Assembly: GCF_019320115.1 (NCBI RefSeq)
Contig: NC_089598.1
Span: 24,519,585-24,583,584, forward strand
DNA length: 64,000 bases
Origin: Miscanthus floridulus
Taxonomy: Eukaryota; Streptophyta; Magnoliopsida; Poales; Poaceae
Direction of reading: 5' to 3'
Shown: piece by piece, positions 1 to 11,265 of the stretch
Position numbering within the stretch: position 1 is the first letter of the stretch
How the letters are laid out: each line of letters starts with the position of its first letter
Position numbers and translations under genes: made by a program
Notes under the pieces: model-generated
What the model was told of the DNA's origin: nothing
What the model saw: only the letters and a program-made list of their open reading frames with translations
The model's database searches: none

Positions 1-15
1 CTAGGAATGAACTAG

Positions 16-3010
16 TTGCTTGTATATGGTGTAGTCTTAGATCTGAAGCAAAGAGTTGTTGAGTTATGGCTTCCTTCTTCTAAGGATAGGATGTCTCTTC
101 TTATGCCCTCAGATCCAGTCTTACCTGTTGCTGCTCATGTTGAGGCTTCTCCTGATCTTGTCTCTATTCATGTAGTCTATGAGTTTTTGGATGTCCTTTC
201 TGAAGATCTACCTGGGTTGCCATCGGATTGGGATGTGGAGTTTTCCATTGAGTTAGAACCTAGCACTGCTCCTATCTCCCGGCGCCCGTACCGCATGGCC
301 TCAAGGAATTGGCTGAAATAAAGAAGCAGTTAGAGGGGTTATTGGAGAAGGGATTTATCCATCCTAGTTCTTCACCATGGGGATGTCCAGCTATTTTTAT
401 GAAAAAGAAGGATGGTACCTTGCGGATGTGTGTGGATTACCACCCTCTCAATGCGGTAACCATTAAGAACAAGTAACCTTTACCTCATATTGATACTTTG
501 TTCGATCAGTTGGCTAGTGCCAAAGTGTTTTCAAAGATTGATCTTTGTTCTGGGTATCATCAAATTAAGATCCGGCCATAAGATATACCAAAGACAGCTT
601 TCTCTATTAGGTATGGGATGTATGAATACCTAGTTATGTCTTTTGGTCTCACCAATGCTCCTGCATTCTTCATCTATCTCATGAATTTAGTCTTTATGCC
701 AGAGTTAGATAAGTTTATAGCGGTGTTCATTGATGGTATTTTGATATACTCTAAGAACAAAGAAGAGCATGTCCAACATCTTCGGATAGTACCAACTCGA
801 TTAAGGGAACACAAGCTATATGCCAAATTCAGCAAGTGCGAGTTTTGGTTAGATCGAGTGTAGTTTTTAGGATATGTTCTGACTCCTGAAGGTATCTTGG
901 TGGGCCCAAGCAAGGTGCAGGATGTGTTAAATTGGAAGTCCCCAAGTCAGTGCATCAGATTCATCAGTTCCTTGGTCTTGCTGGTTATTATTGGCGCTTT
1001 ATTCCTGACTTCTCCAAAATAACTCAGTCGATGACCAAGCTGCTCTAGAAAGATGTCAAGTTTGTATGGAGTCCAGCTTGTGAAGAAGCTTTCCAAGCCC
1101 TAAAGAAATTTCTTACCTCTACTCCTGTTTTTGCTCAACCAGATATTGACAGGCCATTTGATGTGTATTGTGATGCCTCAAGGATTGGACAGGGATGCGT
1201 GCTTATGTAGGATGGGTGTGTGATAGCTTATGCTTCACGCCAGCTAAAAAAGCACGAGGTGAATTATCCCACCCATGATTTAGAGTTGGCTGCTATGGTG
1301 CACGCTCTAAAAATTTGGAGGCAATATTTGTTGGGAAATAAAGTACATATTTTTACGGATTACAAGAGCCTCAAATATATTTTCACTCAGTCCGAGTTGA
1401 ACATGAGGCAATAGAGATGGTTGGAGCTAATCAAGGATTATAATTTGGAGGTTCATTACCATCCTGGAAAGGCTAATGTGGTAGCCGATGCTCTGAGCCA
1501 GAAGTCATATCAAGTTGAAGAAGCATCCTTGTCTCTCAACCATGCTAAGGTGCTAGCCCATATTGCTCTAGTCTCGGATTTGCTTGAGCAAATTATTATA
1601 GAGCAAAGGCAAGATGTTTCGGAAATTCTGCATCTTAGGAAGTTAATTGCCGAAGGGCGTGGTCCTCATTTTAGCATTGATGATCAAGGTGTAGTGAGGT
1701 TCAAGAACTGATTGGTGGTTCCATCAAGTGAGGAGCTTAGAAGAAAGATTTTGGATGAAGCTCATCATTCCAAGTTGTCCATCCATCTAGGGAGTAACAA
1801 GATGTACCATGATTTACGCCACTTGTATTGGTGGTCAAATATGAAGCAGGATATCACCAAGTATGCCGTGGAATGCGACACTTGTGGAAGAGTTAAGGTA
1901 GACCATATGCGTATCCCTAGGATTTTTGCAGCCCTTGCCTATCCCTGTTTGGAAATAGGAAGATATTTCCATAGATTTCATTGTGGGTTTACCCCACACG
2001 TCTAAGGGCTATAACTCTATTTGGGTCATTGTGGATCGCCTTACAAAGTCCGCTCATTTTCTCTCGGTGGATACCAGATATTCAGCCAAGAAGTATGTCA
2101 AGTTGTATTTTGACCGGATTGTGACCCTACATGGAGTTCCTCTTATCATCATCTCTGATAGAGGCCCAGTCTTTGTCTCTCATTTTTGGGAGCAACTCCA
2201 GGAATTTCTTGGTACTAGTCTCCTCAGAAGTTCAGCTTATCATCCACAAACTGATGGTCAAACAGAAAGGGTAAATCAGGTACTTGAGGATATATTGACA
2301 ACTTGTGCCATTTATTTTCCTGAGAAGTGGGATGAATACTTGAACTTAGCTGAGTTTTCTTACAATAGTAGCTATCAAGAAAGTATTCAGTATGGCACCC
2401 TTTGAAGCTCTGTATGGAAAGAAATATAGGACACCACTTAACTGGGTTGAAGTAGGTGACTGTGGATATTTGGGCCTGATTTTATCAAAGAAGCTCGAGG
2501 GCAAGTTAGTATTATTCAGAGTCATTTGAAGGCAGCTCAGAGCCGCCAAAAAACTTATGCTGCTAAGCGAAGAAAGCCTTTGCAGTTTGCAGTCGGGGAT
2601 CATGTGTACCTCACGCTGTCTCCTATGAGAGGGGCGCATCGATTTGGTGTCCGTGGCAAGCTATCCCCTCGATATGTGGGCCCCTTATAAGATTTTGGGG
2701 CAGTGTGGCCCAGTTGCTTATCGTCTCCAACTTCCTAGATATTTTATCAGCGATACATAATGTGTTTCACATGTCTCAGTTGAAGAAATATTTGTGGGTT
2801 CCCTGAAGAAGCGGTGGAAATTGAAGGACTTCTCCTCCAGCCTGACTTGTCTTATATTGAGCATCCTATCAAGATCTTGGATGAAAAAGAAAGAGTGACT
2901 AGAAACAGTGTGGTGAAGTTATATAAAGTTTAGTGGCAAAATCACTCGAAGGACGAAGCGACGTGGGAGCAGGAAAGTTATATCTTGAAGCATTATCCCC
3001 ACCTTCTTTC
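16..3010 (+). pseudogene. gypsy pol polyprotein, decayed (RT-RH-INT-chromodomain)
   Basis: Protein similarity runs through several frames. The region before RT is at 16-321 (motif [14 protein letters not shown]). RT spans about 330-880, with [11 protein letters not shown] and the catalytic box read as FIDG at 728-736, so the second catalytic Asp of the usual F/YxDD box is Gly. RNase H ([35 protein letters not shown]) is at 1140-1500. Integrase is at 1712-2405, with a zinc-binding CDTC and a DDE core part SAYHPQTDGQTERVNQVLED. A chromodomain-like end (WQNHSKDEATWEQESY) is at about 2925-3010. In-frame stops lie at 579 (TAA), 861, 1046, 1208, 2931 (TAG) and 1709 (TGA). Each is one C-to-T change from the residue normally found there (Gln or Arg). 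Frames also shift near 910-950, 1980 and 2400. It cannot make a working polyprotein. Confidence 0.9.
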
Positions 3011-3096
3011 TAGTTCACCGAGGTAGTTGCTTTCATGGATATTTCTTATCCCTTTTCCCCATAATAGGCACATGAAATCTCGGGACAATATTTTGT

Positions 3097-3111
3097 TTTA
3101 GGGGGTAGATT
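3097..3111 (+). other. polypurine tract of gypsy element
   Basis: The purine-rich run AGGGGGTAGAT directly precedes the LTR start TGTAACACC at 3112. This is the expected plus-strand priming site and fixes the LTR boundary. Confidence 0.75.
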
Positions 3112-6100
3112 TGTAACACCCTCGGTGTTACACCATAAATTGTTTACTAAAACACTACATGAGCATCTTGTTTAGGTGTTAATGCATGTAATAAAGAGTG
3201 TAGATAAATTTCCACAACTCAAAACGATCAACGGAAGTGCGAAACGAAAGTTAATTCAATAGTAGTGTTATATCACTTAGGGTTTAAAACCAATTTTTAT
3301 TAAGCAAAAATGCTATAGAATATGTGTGTGATACTTAAATAAGGTTTGAAGTGCAAACTTAGTAGATGACGATGAAATACCTATGGTCGAAAAAGGATAT
3401 CACTAGCTAACATTTCTAATAGCTTGGAAATCGAATTTGAAGCAAATCCAGCACAAGACTTAGTCAATTTCTTAAGCCTGAAAACAGATTGGCAAAGCTA
3501 TGTTTGGTAATTTTTGTAGAAAAATTGGGTTAAGGAGTGGTGTTGTATTATGGCTTGTTTTAGTAGCCTAATATACCCTCTTAGGTATAGCAAAGATGGT
3601 TTGGGTGTTTGGCCAACCGATTAGTTGATTTGGAAGCTTTAAACAGTATGCATGGCACAACCTCGATCGTTTTCCTCGCGTAGACGCGGTCACCATGCCC
3701 CTGTGCCATGGCATTGGCACGACGGCCACACGCCCGCCCGCCTAGCCACGCTTGGCTGGCCGCTGTGGCCGACAGCCCTGGCGCGCGACTACCTGCCTCA
3801 GTGCCATGCCACAACACGCTGTCGTCGTGTCCGTCTGTGCCTCTGCGCTACCGTCGTCCCGTCACCGCACTGCACGCCAGTTCGCTGCCCCACCGCCCAC
3901 TGCCACTACCGTTGCGTCACCATCCTGCTCTCGCCTGCCGTAGCACTACATTGCATCTCTGGTCCGCCTGGGCGTTGTGCATGCGGGGCCCGACTGCCAT
4001 CGCCATGCCATTTAAGGCACTACAATGCGTGGGCCATGCCAACCTCGTGCGTGTGCCATCAGCTAGCGCTGGCCGCAGGCCACATTGGTTGCACCAGCCG
4101 CATCGTGCCAAGGTGTACTCGCCAGCTACCCCCATGTCCTCACCGCCTCCCGTCCTTTGTTTCTGCCCTGCCCGCCTCTGAGCACCGACCGCCTCTATTT
4201 CCGATGTCGTGTCGCGGCCACAGTGTGCTAGGGTGTAGGCACTCGCCTTCAATTCCGCATGCCCGTGTATGCGCCTAGACATCCATGTGCCAACCGTAAC
4301 CACCCCGCTTTGAATTGGGCCACGATAAACTCCAATTTGGAGTTTCACCTCTGTCGTGCCATTAAGGCCGGAACCGGCCGTGGCCGTGGGCAGCCACCAC
4401 CGCACCACCCCTCGTCAATCCATCTTCACCACGAGCTCTGCCTCCACCTCCACTTCACCCTGCGCATCTCACTTGCACCTCTACCGCCTTGCCGTAGCCA
4501 CTGACGTGGCTGCGCGCCGTGGTCGCCACTTCCGTGAGCTCCACTGCTCCTATAACCTAGGCTAGTGTAGGCGCTAGGGTTGTAGACAGGGGTCGGCCCA
4601 TTAGTGGAGCCAGTGTGGGTCTCAGCTGGCCAATGTGGTCATCCAATGCCATCGCTGCCACGCCGGCGCACGTGCGGGTGGCTGAGGACCACGCCATGGT
4701 AAAGGAGGGTATTTTTGAGGGTTTTATTGCATAGTTGCTCTCTCTAGGAATAGTGGCATGGACTGCGGGTTGATTCAGTCTTAGCGTGGGGGCGTTTTTG
4801 TGAAGTTGGCAGCGCACGCGGGCCTCCGCGTTGTGGGCCGCCTCATGTGGGCCGCGTCCGCTTGGGCCACGCCGGCAGGCCGCATTCACAGCGTGCGCTG
4901 TGCTGCGTGGGCCGTGCGTTACGGGCCACGTGGAGGATTTAGTTTTTTTCCAGGGAATTAGTAAATGCTTTTTCAATTTAGTTTTGAGCTAATTTTTAGT
5001 AAATTATATAAAATCATGTAGGTGTTCAAAAATTGTGAAATAAATTCTGTTGAGTTCCTAAAAATGTTGTCTATCTGATAGTATGGTTAGTTTATACATG
5101 TCTGTGTTGATGCTAAGGTCTATTAAATCGTTTGAAAGTGTTTAATGTCATTTAGATTAATAATTGTAGGAATTTTTGTGGCAATTTGGTAATAGCTTTG
5201 GCCATGAAATTTTTATAGTAGGTTCATTAGATTATTAGGTGCTCACTATAATTTTTGTAGCCTTAGAATAAGTTAAGAAATGGGGTAGCTATGTACTCCT
5301 TGTTTTAGTACATATAATTAAATCGGTAATAAGAATAAGGATGCCTTTAGTTACTAAGATAATACATGAAATGTTTCATACCTGTTTAGTGGGAATAATA
5401 GGTAACTTAGCATTTTAGTCATTAGAGCGAGCTTTGTAGCTTCATAGATGTATTCTTATTTTAAGAGTTGTTGTTGCCTTGCATCATCATTTCATGCATG
5501 TAGATAACTAGTTGGTAGAGTTCGTGACCGCGGGCGAGCCAGAGTACGAGGAGATAATCGAGGAGTACGAGGAGGAGATCCTCCTCCAGGAGGGAGCTCC
5601 AGAGCCATCAGCTGCTGACCTTGCTGACACCATGCCTACCCAAGACAAGCCCTGGTGCATAACCCTTATTTTAAATTATCACTGAATATATATATGTGAT
5701 GTGCATTTACGTTACAGGCATTTTATGGAAACTATATGCATAGATATACCTATCTATGTGTTGTACTAGTATATGTCGAGTAGCTACTATACTTAGGATT
5801 TTCGATAGCGTGAGTAACCTGTCGTTACTCACAATAGGTGATTATTATTATCAATCTTATGATAAAATGGTGAAAGGAACAATGGAGACCTGATCAAAGA
5901 TATGGTATGGGTATTGATGGGTGTAAGAGGTTGTGTCCCATGGCCATCGAGGGCATAGCTTGGTTACACTGTTTTCTCTGTTCGTGTCGGTTAAGGACTG
6001 ACCATTGCATTGGATTCTAGTCAGGTCACAGACTTATTATCTTGAGCACATACTTGTTTATGGAAGCAGAGAAGGCTCGTTGCTCTCTTGTTGTGGGTTC

Positions 6101-6990
6101 CTGGCTCTTTCTGGACTGACTGATTGGAGGCGGGGATGGGGAGGTCTAAGCACCACACTAAGTCTGGGACTCAGGTGTGGGGGCTTGGAGTCCAAGTTTG
6201 GACGGGGACCTGAACCCCTTAACAGGAGAGTGATGGGTTGGTCCTACTTGTGTCTGGGGTACAAGCTGGGGCGTGTGTTTCAGGGTACCCTAGCTGGGCA
6301 CATTGATTCACGAATCGCTTGCGTAATCTGGTATGACTTGTCTATAATCTAGCACTATAGTAAGAACTGGAAGATCAAAGATGGTGAAATGGATCTGTTT
6401 ACTCAACTCTTGATTAAAGTAGAACTGGTGCTTACCTAAAATGGTTAGATAATGAACTAATCATAACTGCTAACAAGAAACATACATAAGGATTCGTTAC
6501 TAGTATTGCTTTCTACAAAAAAAGGAAAACCCAGTAAATCATAAAGCTTATCATATCCTTTGAAGTCAGGAAATTATTCTCACTAGTCGGGTAAGTCTTG
6601 CGAGTACATTGTGTACTCAGGGTTTATTTACCCCTGTTGCTGGTGCAGCTTGACGAGTAGCTGTTGTGTGAAGGATTCTTCTGGTGGGACACAGACGGAT
6701 CCTTGTATATTACCAATAGATGTTTATTTTAATTCTGCTATTTAAATTCCGTACTCTGAACTTGGTACTGTAATAATGTATTTATAAGAACTCTGGTCGT
6801 ATGAAATGGACTTAAGTATTATAAACCCGTTCTCATTTTTGGACCCCTGGAGGAAAAACGTGGATTATTCGAGTTCTCTCTTGGGGTGTGATCGACGGAA
6901 TTGCTCGAAGTATCTCGCTTTCGGGGTGCTTATTGTCTGGTGGAAGACGAGCGTCTCCGAAGGTGTGTTATTTCGGACGGGTCTGCCACA
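3112..6990 (+). repeat. 3' LTR of Tekay-like gypsy element (3.9 kb)
   Basis: The LTR starts TGTAACACC immediately after the polypurine tract and ends ...GTCTGCCACA at 6990, giving TG...CA ends. Its first bases form a hairpin (GTAACACC, 3-nt loop, GGTGTTAC at 3113-3131). A GC-rich block at 3650-4930 sits between AT-rich flanks. The ORFs predicted in that block (for example 3652-4278) have no recognisable domain and overlap in several frames, so I treat them as compositional. A short acidic reading frame at 5512-5682 is listed separately. The second Tekay-like LTR in this window (57046-61829, minus) has the same general build, with similar start bases and a GC-rich block. Confidence 0.85.
5512..5682 (+). 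other. acidic exon-like reading frame inside LTR
   Basis: A 57-codon open stretch with GC-rich codons sits in AT-rich LTR sequence. It begins right after a possible splice acceptor (TAACTAG, ending 5511) and encodes a Glu-rich peptide (FVTAGEPEYEEIIEEYEEE...) ending in DKPWC. A stop follows at 5683. Composition and frame suggest a coding exon kept by selection in the element, perhaps spliced to gag when the other LTR drives transcription. I infer this; no partner exon is in the window. Confidence 0.4.
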
Positions 6991-7021
6991 CTGATGGGCC
7001 TACAAGTTTAATCAGCCATTA

Positions 7022-7030
7022 TTAAAAGGG
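7022..7030 (+). repeat. 9-bp target site duplication, left
   Basis: TTAAAAGGG occurs here and again at 8498-8506, exactly flanking an element whose ends both begin GAAAAG. A perfect 9-bp duplication is diagnostic of Mutator-superfamily insertion. Confidence 0.85.
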
Positions 7031-7420
7031 GAAAAGTCTATTTCACCTCCCTCAATTGTTGCATATGTTCGATTTACCTCCCTCAATTAGAAAATTGGTT
7101 GTTTAGACTCCTCCAATCTGTTGAAACCATTAGATTTACCTCCCTCAGCGGGTTTAAGAGTGATTTTTGGTTGACGTGGCGCCAAGTCAGCCACAAGAGA
7201 GGTAAATTGGACTTTCATGATAGTTCAGAAAGGTCAATTAGATTTTAACCAAAAAATTAGAAATAATTTTAAAAAAAATGTCCAAATACTTTTCCTAGGA
7301 TAAATATGCATTCAAAATAATAAAATATAATTTAATATTAGAAAATTTATTTTAACTTAGAAAAATATAAAACATGTTTCATATTTTTCCTAAAATTATG
7401 CTACTAAAATTTGTATAAAT
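7031..7420 (+). repeat. MULE terminal inverted repeat, left arm
   Basis: This arm starts GAAAAGTCTATTTCACCTCC and contains repeated 'acctccctca' units. It aligns, with many substitutions, to the reverse complement of 8100-8497. The right end of the match is approximate because the arms become AT-rich and gapped. Confidence 0.7.
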
Positions 7421-7595
7421 AAGTTTTGAAACAAATCAAATAATTTTTTAGAACAAATATGTATTTAAAAATAATAAAATTTGATTTAATATTAAGAAAA
7501 TCATAGAAAATTTGTTTCAACTTAGAAAAATATGAAACCAGTTTCATTTTTTTCTAAAATCATGCTTTATATTTTTATGAGCTAGACACCATAAT

Positions 7596-7859
7596 CTAGA
7601 TCGTGAAATTAGGGAACACATGAAGTCCAACATCTTGAACCTGTCCAAATTGCCTCCCTGCTGAATCATGTGCTATCGGTGCATGTGCAAACCTATAACA
7701 GGCTACGACAAAAAAGGAAGTGTTTGCGTCCATTGGGATGTTGTCGCCCGAGTAACAGAAGTCAGTTTGGGAGGCTAAGAAGTCACATAATGAGTCTACA
7801 CACGCCATTTTCGTGATGTCCCCTGAAGAAGGCAACGTTGCTACAAATTTAAACCACAT
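7596..7859 (-). pseudogene. Possible captured gene fragment in MULE core
   Basis: An 87-codon minus-strand frame (MWFKFVATLPSSGD... to ...GLHVFPNFTI) fills much of the foreign core of the element. Its composition is mixed and protein-like rather than low-complexity, with DFCYSGDNIPMDANTSFFVV in the middle. I recognise no family. It has no visible promoter and may be an exon piece with no natural start or stop. The call rests on position between the TIR arms and on its contrast with the AT-rich arms. Confidence 0.35.
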
Positions 7860-8099
7860 GATACATTTTGCTAATATGCAATAAGAGTTTGAATTATATG
7901 ATTTATGTGGATTTTCCCATGCATGTCTTGATGGCTAAGCAAGACACTGTCGCATAGGATTTTTGGGTAGTTTGCATGTCAAGTTGCACAACGATCAATG
8001 CTGCGGTTCTGCAATAATTTATCTTGGTCTGTATCCTTCATTTCGTATTTGGCCTAGATTCAAATTTAGGAGACCATATAAGATTAAAATAATTCTAAG

Positions 8100-8497
8100 A
8101 ATGGAACAAAAAAGGTACAACATGGTTTCAGGAAAAAAATGAAACTAGTTCCATATTTTTTCCAAGTTAAAACAAATTCTATGATAATAAATCAAATTTT
8201 AGTTTTTAATGCATATTTATTGTATAAAAATATTTAGATAATTTTTCAAAAAAATATTTCTATAATTTTTTATAAAGTCTAATTGACCTCCATAAACTAC
8301 CGTGAAAGTGCAATTTACCCCCCTCGTATATGACTTGGGCTACGTAGGATGGCTGACGTCAGTCAGCCAAAACTACTCTCAAAACTTTTTAGGGAGGTGA
8401 ATCGGACGGTTTAATACCTGGAGGAGTCTAAAAAAACCGATTTTCATATTGAGGGAGCTAAATCGAACTTACACAGTAGTCGAGGGTGATCCTTTTC
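8100..8497 (-). repeat. MULE terminal inverted repeat, right arm
   Basis: Read on the minus strand from 8497 this begins GAAAAGGATCACCCTCG and then follows the left arm (TTCGATTTAGCTCCCTCA, TAGACTCCTCCA, GGTCAATTAGAC). Similarity fades near 8100. Confidence 0.7.
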
Positions 8498-8506
8498 TTA
8501 AAAGGG
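8498..8506 (+). repeat. 9-bp target site duplication, right
   Basis: TTAAAAGGG here is identical to 7022-7030 and closes the Mutator-like element. Confidence 0.85.
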
Positions 8507-8654
8507 TAGACATGAGGCTGGCCCAACACGGTAGTCCAACTAGTATAGAGTCCAAAATGGCTTTAGATACAATCATACAAAGGGGTGCTCTGAGCCTCTA
8601 ACATAAACCTCCATGTTACAAATCCAATTGCTTAAACCTCCGTATGAAAAAAAA

Positions 8655-8775
8655 AACAGCATGTTCGTTTCGTCGGAAATGATCGTGAATTATTTACTGC
8701 TGGCTGGTTTGCTGTGAAAGAAAAATAATGTTTCAGCTTATAATCCACGATCGTATACGAGCAAGCGAACAGACT
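8655..8775. mobile_element. MITE, hAT-like grass family
   Basis: The piece runs from GTTCGTTTCGTCGG to AGCAAGCGAACAG and has the family body GCTGGTTTGCTGTGAAAGAA. The ends are imperfect inverted repeats (TGTTCG...CGAACA). Related pieces lie at 9026-9115 and 34366-34455. The family is common near panicoid genes; the superfamily assignment is from memory. Confidence 0.55.
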
Positions 8776-9025
8776 GAAAGGCAACATTACTCCAAGTAGT
8801 TCACTGTGCATGTAGAATAAAAATGAATACACGAACAATCACCCGGATCTCAGCATGCACCGGAACACGTACGTGGTCCTTCGTTTTGACAGTACATCGA
8901 GCGACGCAGGCAATAGCTTGGGCATGTCGCGCATGCATGGCAATTGGCAACCCGCTGCACAGTTGAACTGAAGCGATTTTAATGCGAAGGACCGTAGCGT
9001 TAAACGGCACAGCAGTGAGCGGTGG

Positions 9026-9115
9026 ACTTATCAGCCGGCTTATCAGGTGAATCTATGGATATTTTTCTCTAACAATAAATCAGCTTCAGCCGACTTACAC
9101 CAGACGAACATTCCT
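9026..9115. mobile_element. MITE remnant, same family as 8655-8775
   Basis: It contains TCAGCCGGCTTATCAG, TTTTTCTCTAACAATAAATC and ends CCAGACGAACATTCC, which match the inverted orientation of the family at 8655-8775. Confidence 0.4.
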
Positions 9116-9689
9116 GTAGGCCGGCTGCACGGCTTCTCGCCGCCGGTTGGTGTGGGTGTGACTTCGTTTTCAGGTTGCGTGATGTTGGCGCTGGACTGGC
9201 CCTGGTCGGCTGGTCCCTGTGGTTTTTTGCTTGGCGTGGCGATCTAGTAGCAGGTCAGTACAATGCACCTGGTCGAGGCGCTTTAGGCACCATCGAAAGT
9301 ACTCACTGATTCTGGCTGTCTAGCCAATGCTGTAAAAGTGGCGTCCTTGACTGAAATCCTCAACTCCAATTCAAACGGCGTGGAAGCGTGACGGAGCCGA
9401 TGGCAAACATCCCAGTATTATCGGTACCTTGAAAAATCAGACCCCATGCCCTACGGCAAACGACTGACAGATGTATTGCCATTCGCGTGCCTGCGGGCAC
9501 CGGCGGCCCCGACGGTGGCACAACCACATGGGTCACCCGCGTCAAGGCAGATTGCGTCAAGGCAGATTGGGAGAAGAGCGGCTGCAAGCACTTTGCCGTG
9601 GGAACCGTGGATTTGGGCCAAAATATCTACGTTGAGCTTCTTTGGATCTGATACTCGTACGCCAGTTTAAATAGTCGCGTTCTCCAACG

Positions 9690-9850
9690 GGTAACGAGGA
9701 CGGATAAACAGGGAATGTTCCCGTACCCGTTATATCCATCGGAGATAGATTCTTGCTCATTTAGATGTCTACGGATAAAGATATGATCCCATCCTCGTTC
9801 TCTAATAGATCAAATACCCGTCGGGTATCGGGACCCGTCGCCATCTTTAG
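9690..9850. repeat. Possible repeat with CCCGT/ACGGG motifs
   Basis: Short forms of ACCCGT and CGGGTA recur (CCCGTACCCGTTATATCC, AATACCCGTCGGGTATCGGG, ACCCGTCGCCATC) around an AT-rich middle. This resembles a common grass transposon terminus, but I could not find clear ends. Confidence 0.3.
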
Positions 9851-10105
9851 CCGCTCCCACTCTCGCAGACGCAGCCTAATCCTCCTAATCCCCACGCGGC
9901 ACCTGACACAGGGATTCCCTGCGCGAGCGGCCAAAACGGCAAAACCCCGAGTCCCCAACGGAGACAGGGACCCCAGCAGCCTTGCCGCTTGGCGCGTCGG
10001 ACCACACGCTTCCGACTTCCGGGCTGGGAATGATGCATTGATCGATGCCATGTGCGGCTACGCAACAACTAGTGCAGCGCGCTCGATTTCCTCTTGGCAT
10101 TGGCA

Positions 10106-11265
10106 AAAGGCTTATCAACCTGCATCAACAACCTTTGCAAGATGAGGTTACTTATATTCAGAATCTCACAGAAAGTCAGCAGTTCATATAGGAAAAAGGA
10201 GAATCCAATCCAAGTTGCGTCAGGTACTTTCCAGGTTTTGTTGCCAAATCATACAGTTCATGACAAACACGACCTATTATATTCATAACCCAGGATCAAA
10301 ACAATTCCATGGTGGACGGGTAAGACAACGACAAAATCAGTAGAGTATGCATAACCTCACAGTCCAATTCATACTACCAATCTTACAAAAGAATATTTCT
10401 TATTATAAGATGAACAAAATATCATAATTAACAAGAAGTAGGTTGCCACAATATATATTTCAATTGTGATTAGATAAGTTTAGGTACCAGGCAAAGATGG
10501 CACCGGATGCGACTAACTTCCTAGAACTCGCAAAAGAAGTATAAGTAGTCAACCATGGTCTTAGTGCCTTACTGTAGTCAGATTTGGAGGCGAAAGAGAA
10601 ACGATGAAGATGGAGTTGAGAGCGAATATGCTTATGTGTTGCCGTGTTGGCCACTACATACCAGCTGGAGTCCTGGACATGACAACAGTAAAAAACACCA
10701 TCTCTGTATCACAAATACAGAAAAGGAAAAGAAAACTCAAAGGACTCTAAAAAATTACCATTACGAGCAAAACAAAGAGAGGATCCTACAGAAATCTGCA
10801 ATCCCATGGCTATCACTAATCTCACAAACTAGCATGATCAACAAGATTTTGCCACAAGCCCACAACCAGATTGCAACAGAGCGAAGCAAGTTTTATAGCA
10901 AGCATGAGACTAGATGCAACTAGGGAATATTTGGTCTGCGGTTATATATTGCCACATATCAAGTTAACTCATCATTAGCAGGACTGGAAAGACACCTTAA
11001 GTGATGAATCAGAGTCTTACTATTTGATAGGTTTAGAGGCAAAACTTACAACATCATATATCATCTTTGGGCGGTGATGATATGCTTAAGATGTAGCTGA
11101 CAGGCTTAGGCCTGGATTGCTACCTGCACACACAATAGAAGCAATAATTCAGAGAAATTGTTGACACTCGTTAAAATCCTTTTAGAGCAAAGTGCATGTA
11201 TAGTAACCCCCATAGCTTAAACGGAAGCCAGGAGAAGTTTTACAGAAGCATATAACAGAAGGTAC
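10106..11265. repeat. Duplicated segment, copy 1
   Basis: This segment is similar along its length to 37543-39020: AAAGGCTTATCAA, GCAGTTCATATAGGA, ATCATACAGTTCATGA, GAGGATCCTACAGAAATCTG and AGTTTTACAGAA occur in both in the same order. It looks like intron DNA with no domain-bearing ORF. It lacks the exon piece found just left of copy 2 (37404-37529), and it lacks the MITE found in copy 2 at 38081. So it preserves the uninterrupted state of that site (atatcataattaacaag near 10425). Confidence 0.8.

Larger units (their letters stand above)
1..6990 (+). mobile_element. Ty3/gypsy chromovirus (Tekay/Del-like), 3' part
   Basis: The window opens inside the internal domain of an LTR retrotransposon. 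Reverse transcriptase, RNase H, integrase and a chromodomain-like tail follow in that order (the gypsy order), then a polypurine tract and a 3.9-kb LTR starting TGTAACACC and ending GCCACA. The integrase-then-chromodomain order and the very long LTR fit the Tekay/Del chromovirus lineage. The 5' LTR and gag lie before the window. The five bases after the LTR (ctgat, 6991-6995) are the expected target duplication, but its partner is outside the window. All frames are broken, so the copy is not autonomous. Lineage assignment rests on motif memory, not on a search. Confidence 0.9.
7031..8497. mobile_element. Non-autonomous Mutator-like element (Pack-MULE candidate)
   Basis: A 1.47-kb element is bounded by the 9-bp direct repeat TTAAAAGGG. 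Both termini read inward from GAAAAG and then CACC(T)CC. The two arms stay recognisably inverted for roughly 360-400 bp, with matching blocks such as TTTAGACTCCTCCA and GGTCAATTAGA. No transposase frame is present. The core (about 7570-8090) is less AT-rich than the arms and has a minus-strand frame that looks like a captured host sequence. Left-arm sequence near 7290-7390 is partly repeated at 7440-7570, so the left arm has an internal duplication. Confidence 0.8.
8507..10105. other. Intergenic DNA with MITE remnants, no gene seen
   Basis: No frame here has a recognisable domain. The ORFs on both strands at 9360-10145 are short and overlap each other in a GC-rich stretch. The segment holds two MITE-like pieces (listed) and a possible third repeat at 9690-9850. 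Confidence 0.5.

Noticed and set aside
3652..4504. Several overlapping ORFs up to 208 codons
   Set aside because: They lie in a GC-rich block of a gypsy LTR, overlap in many frames on both strands and show only Cys/His/Pro/Arg-rich composition with no domain.
6005..6352. 115-codon plus-strand ORF
   Set aside because: It is inside the gypsy LTR and has no recognisable domain; Gly/Leu/Trp-rich composition follows from the local base use.
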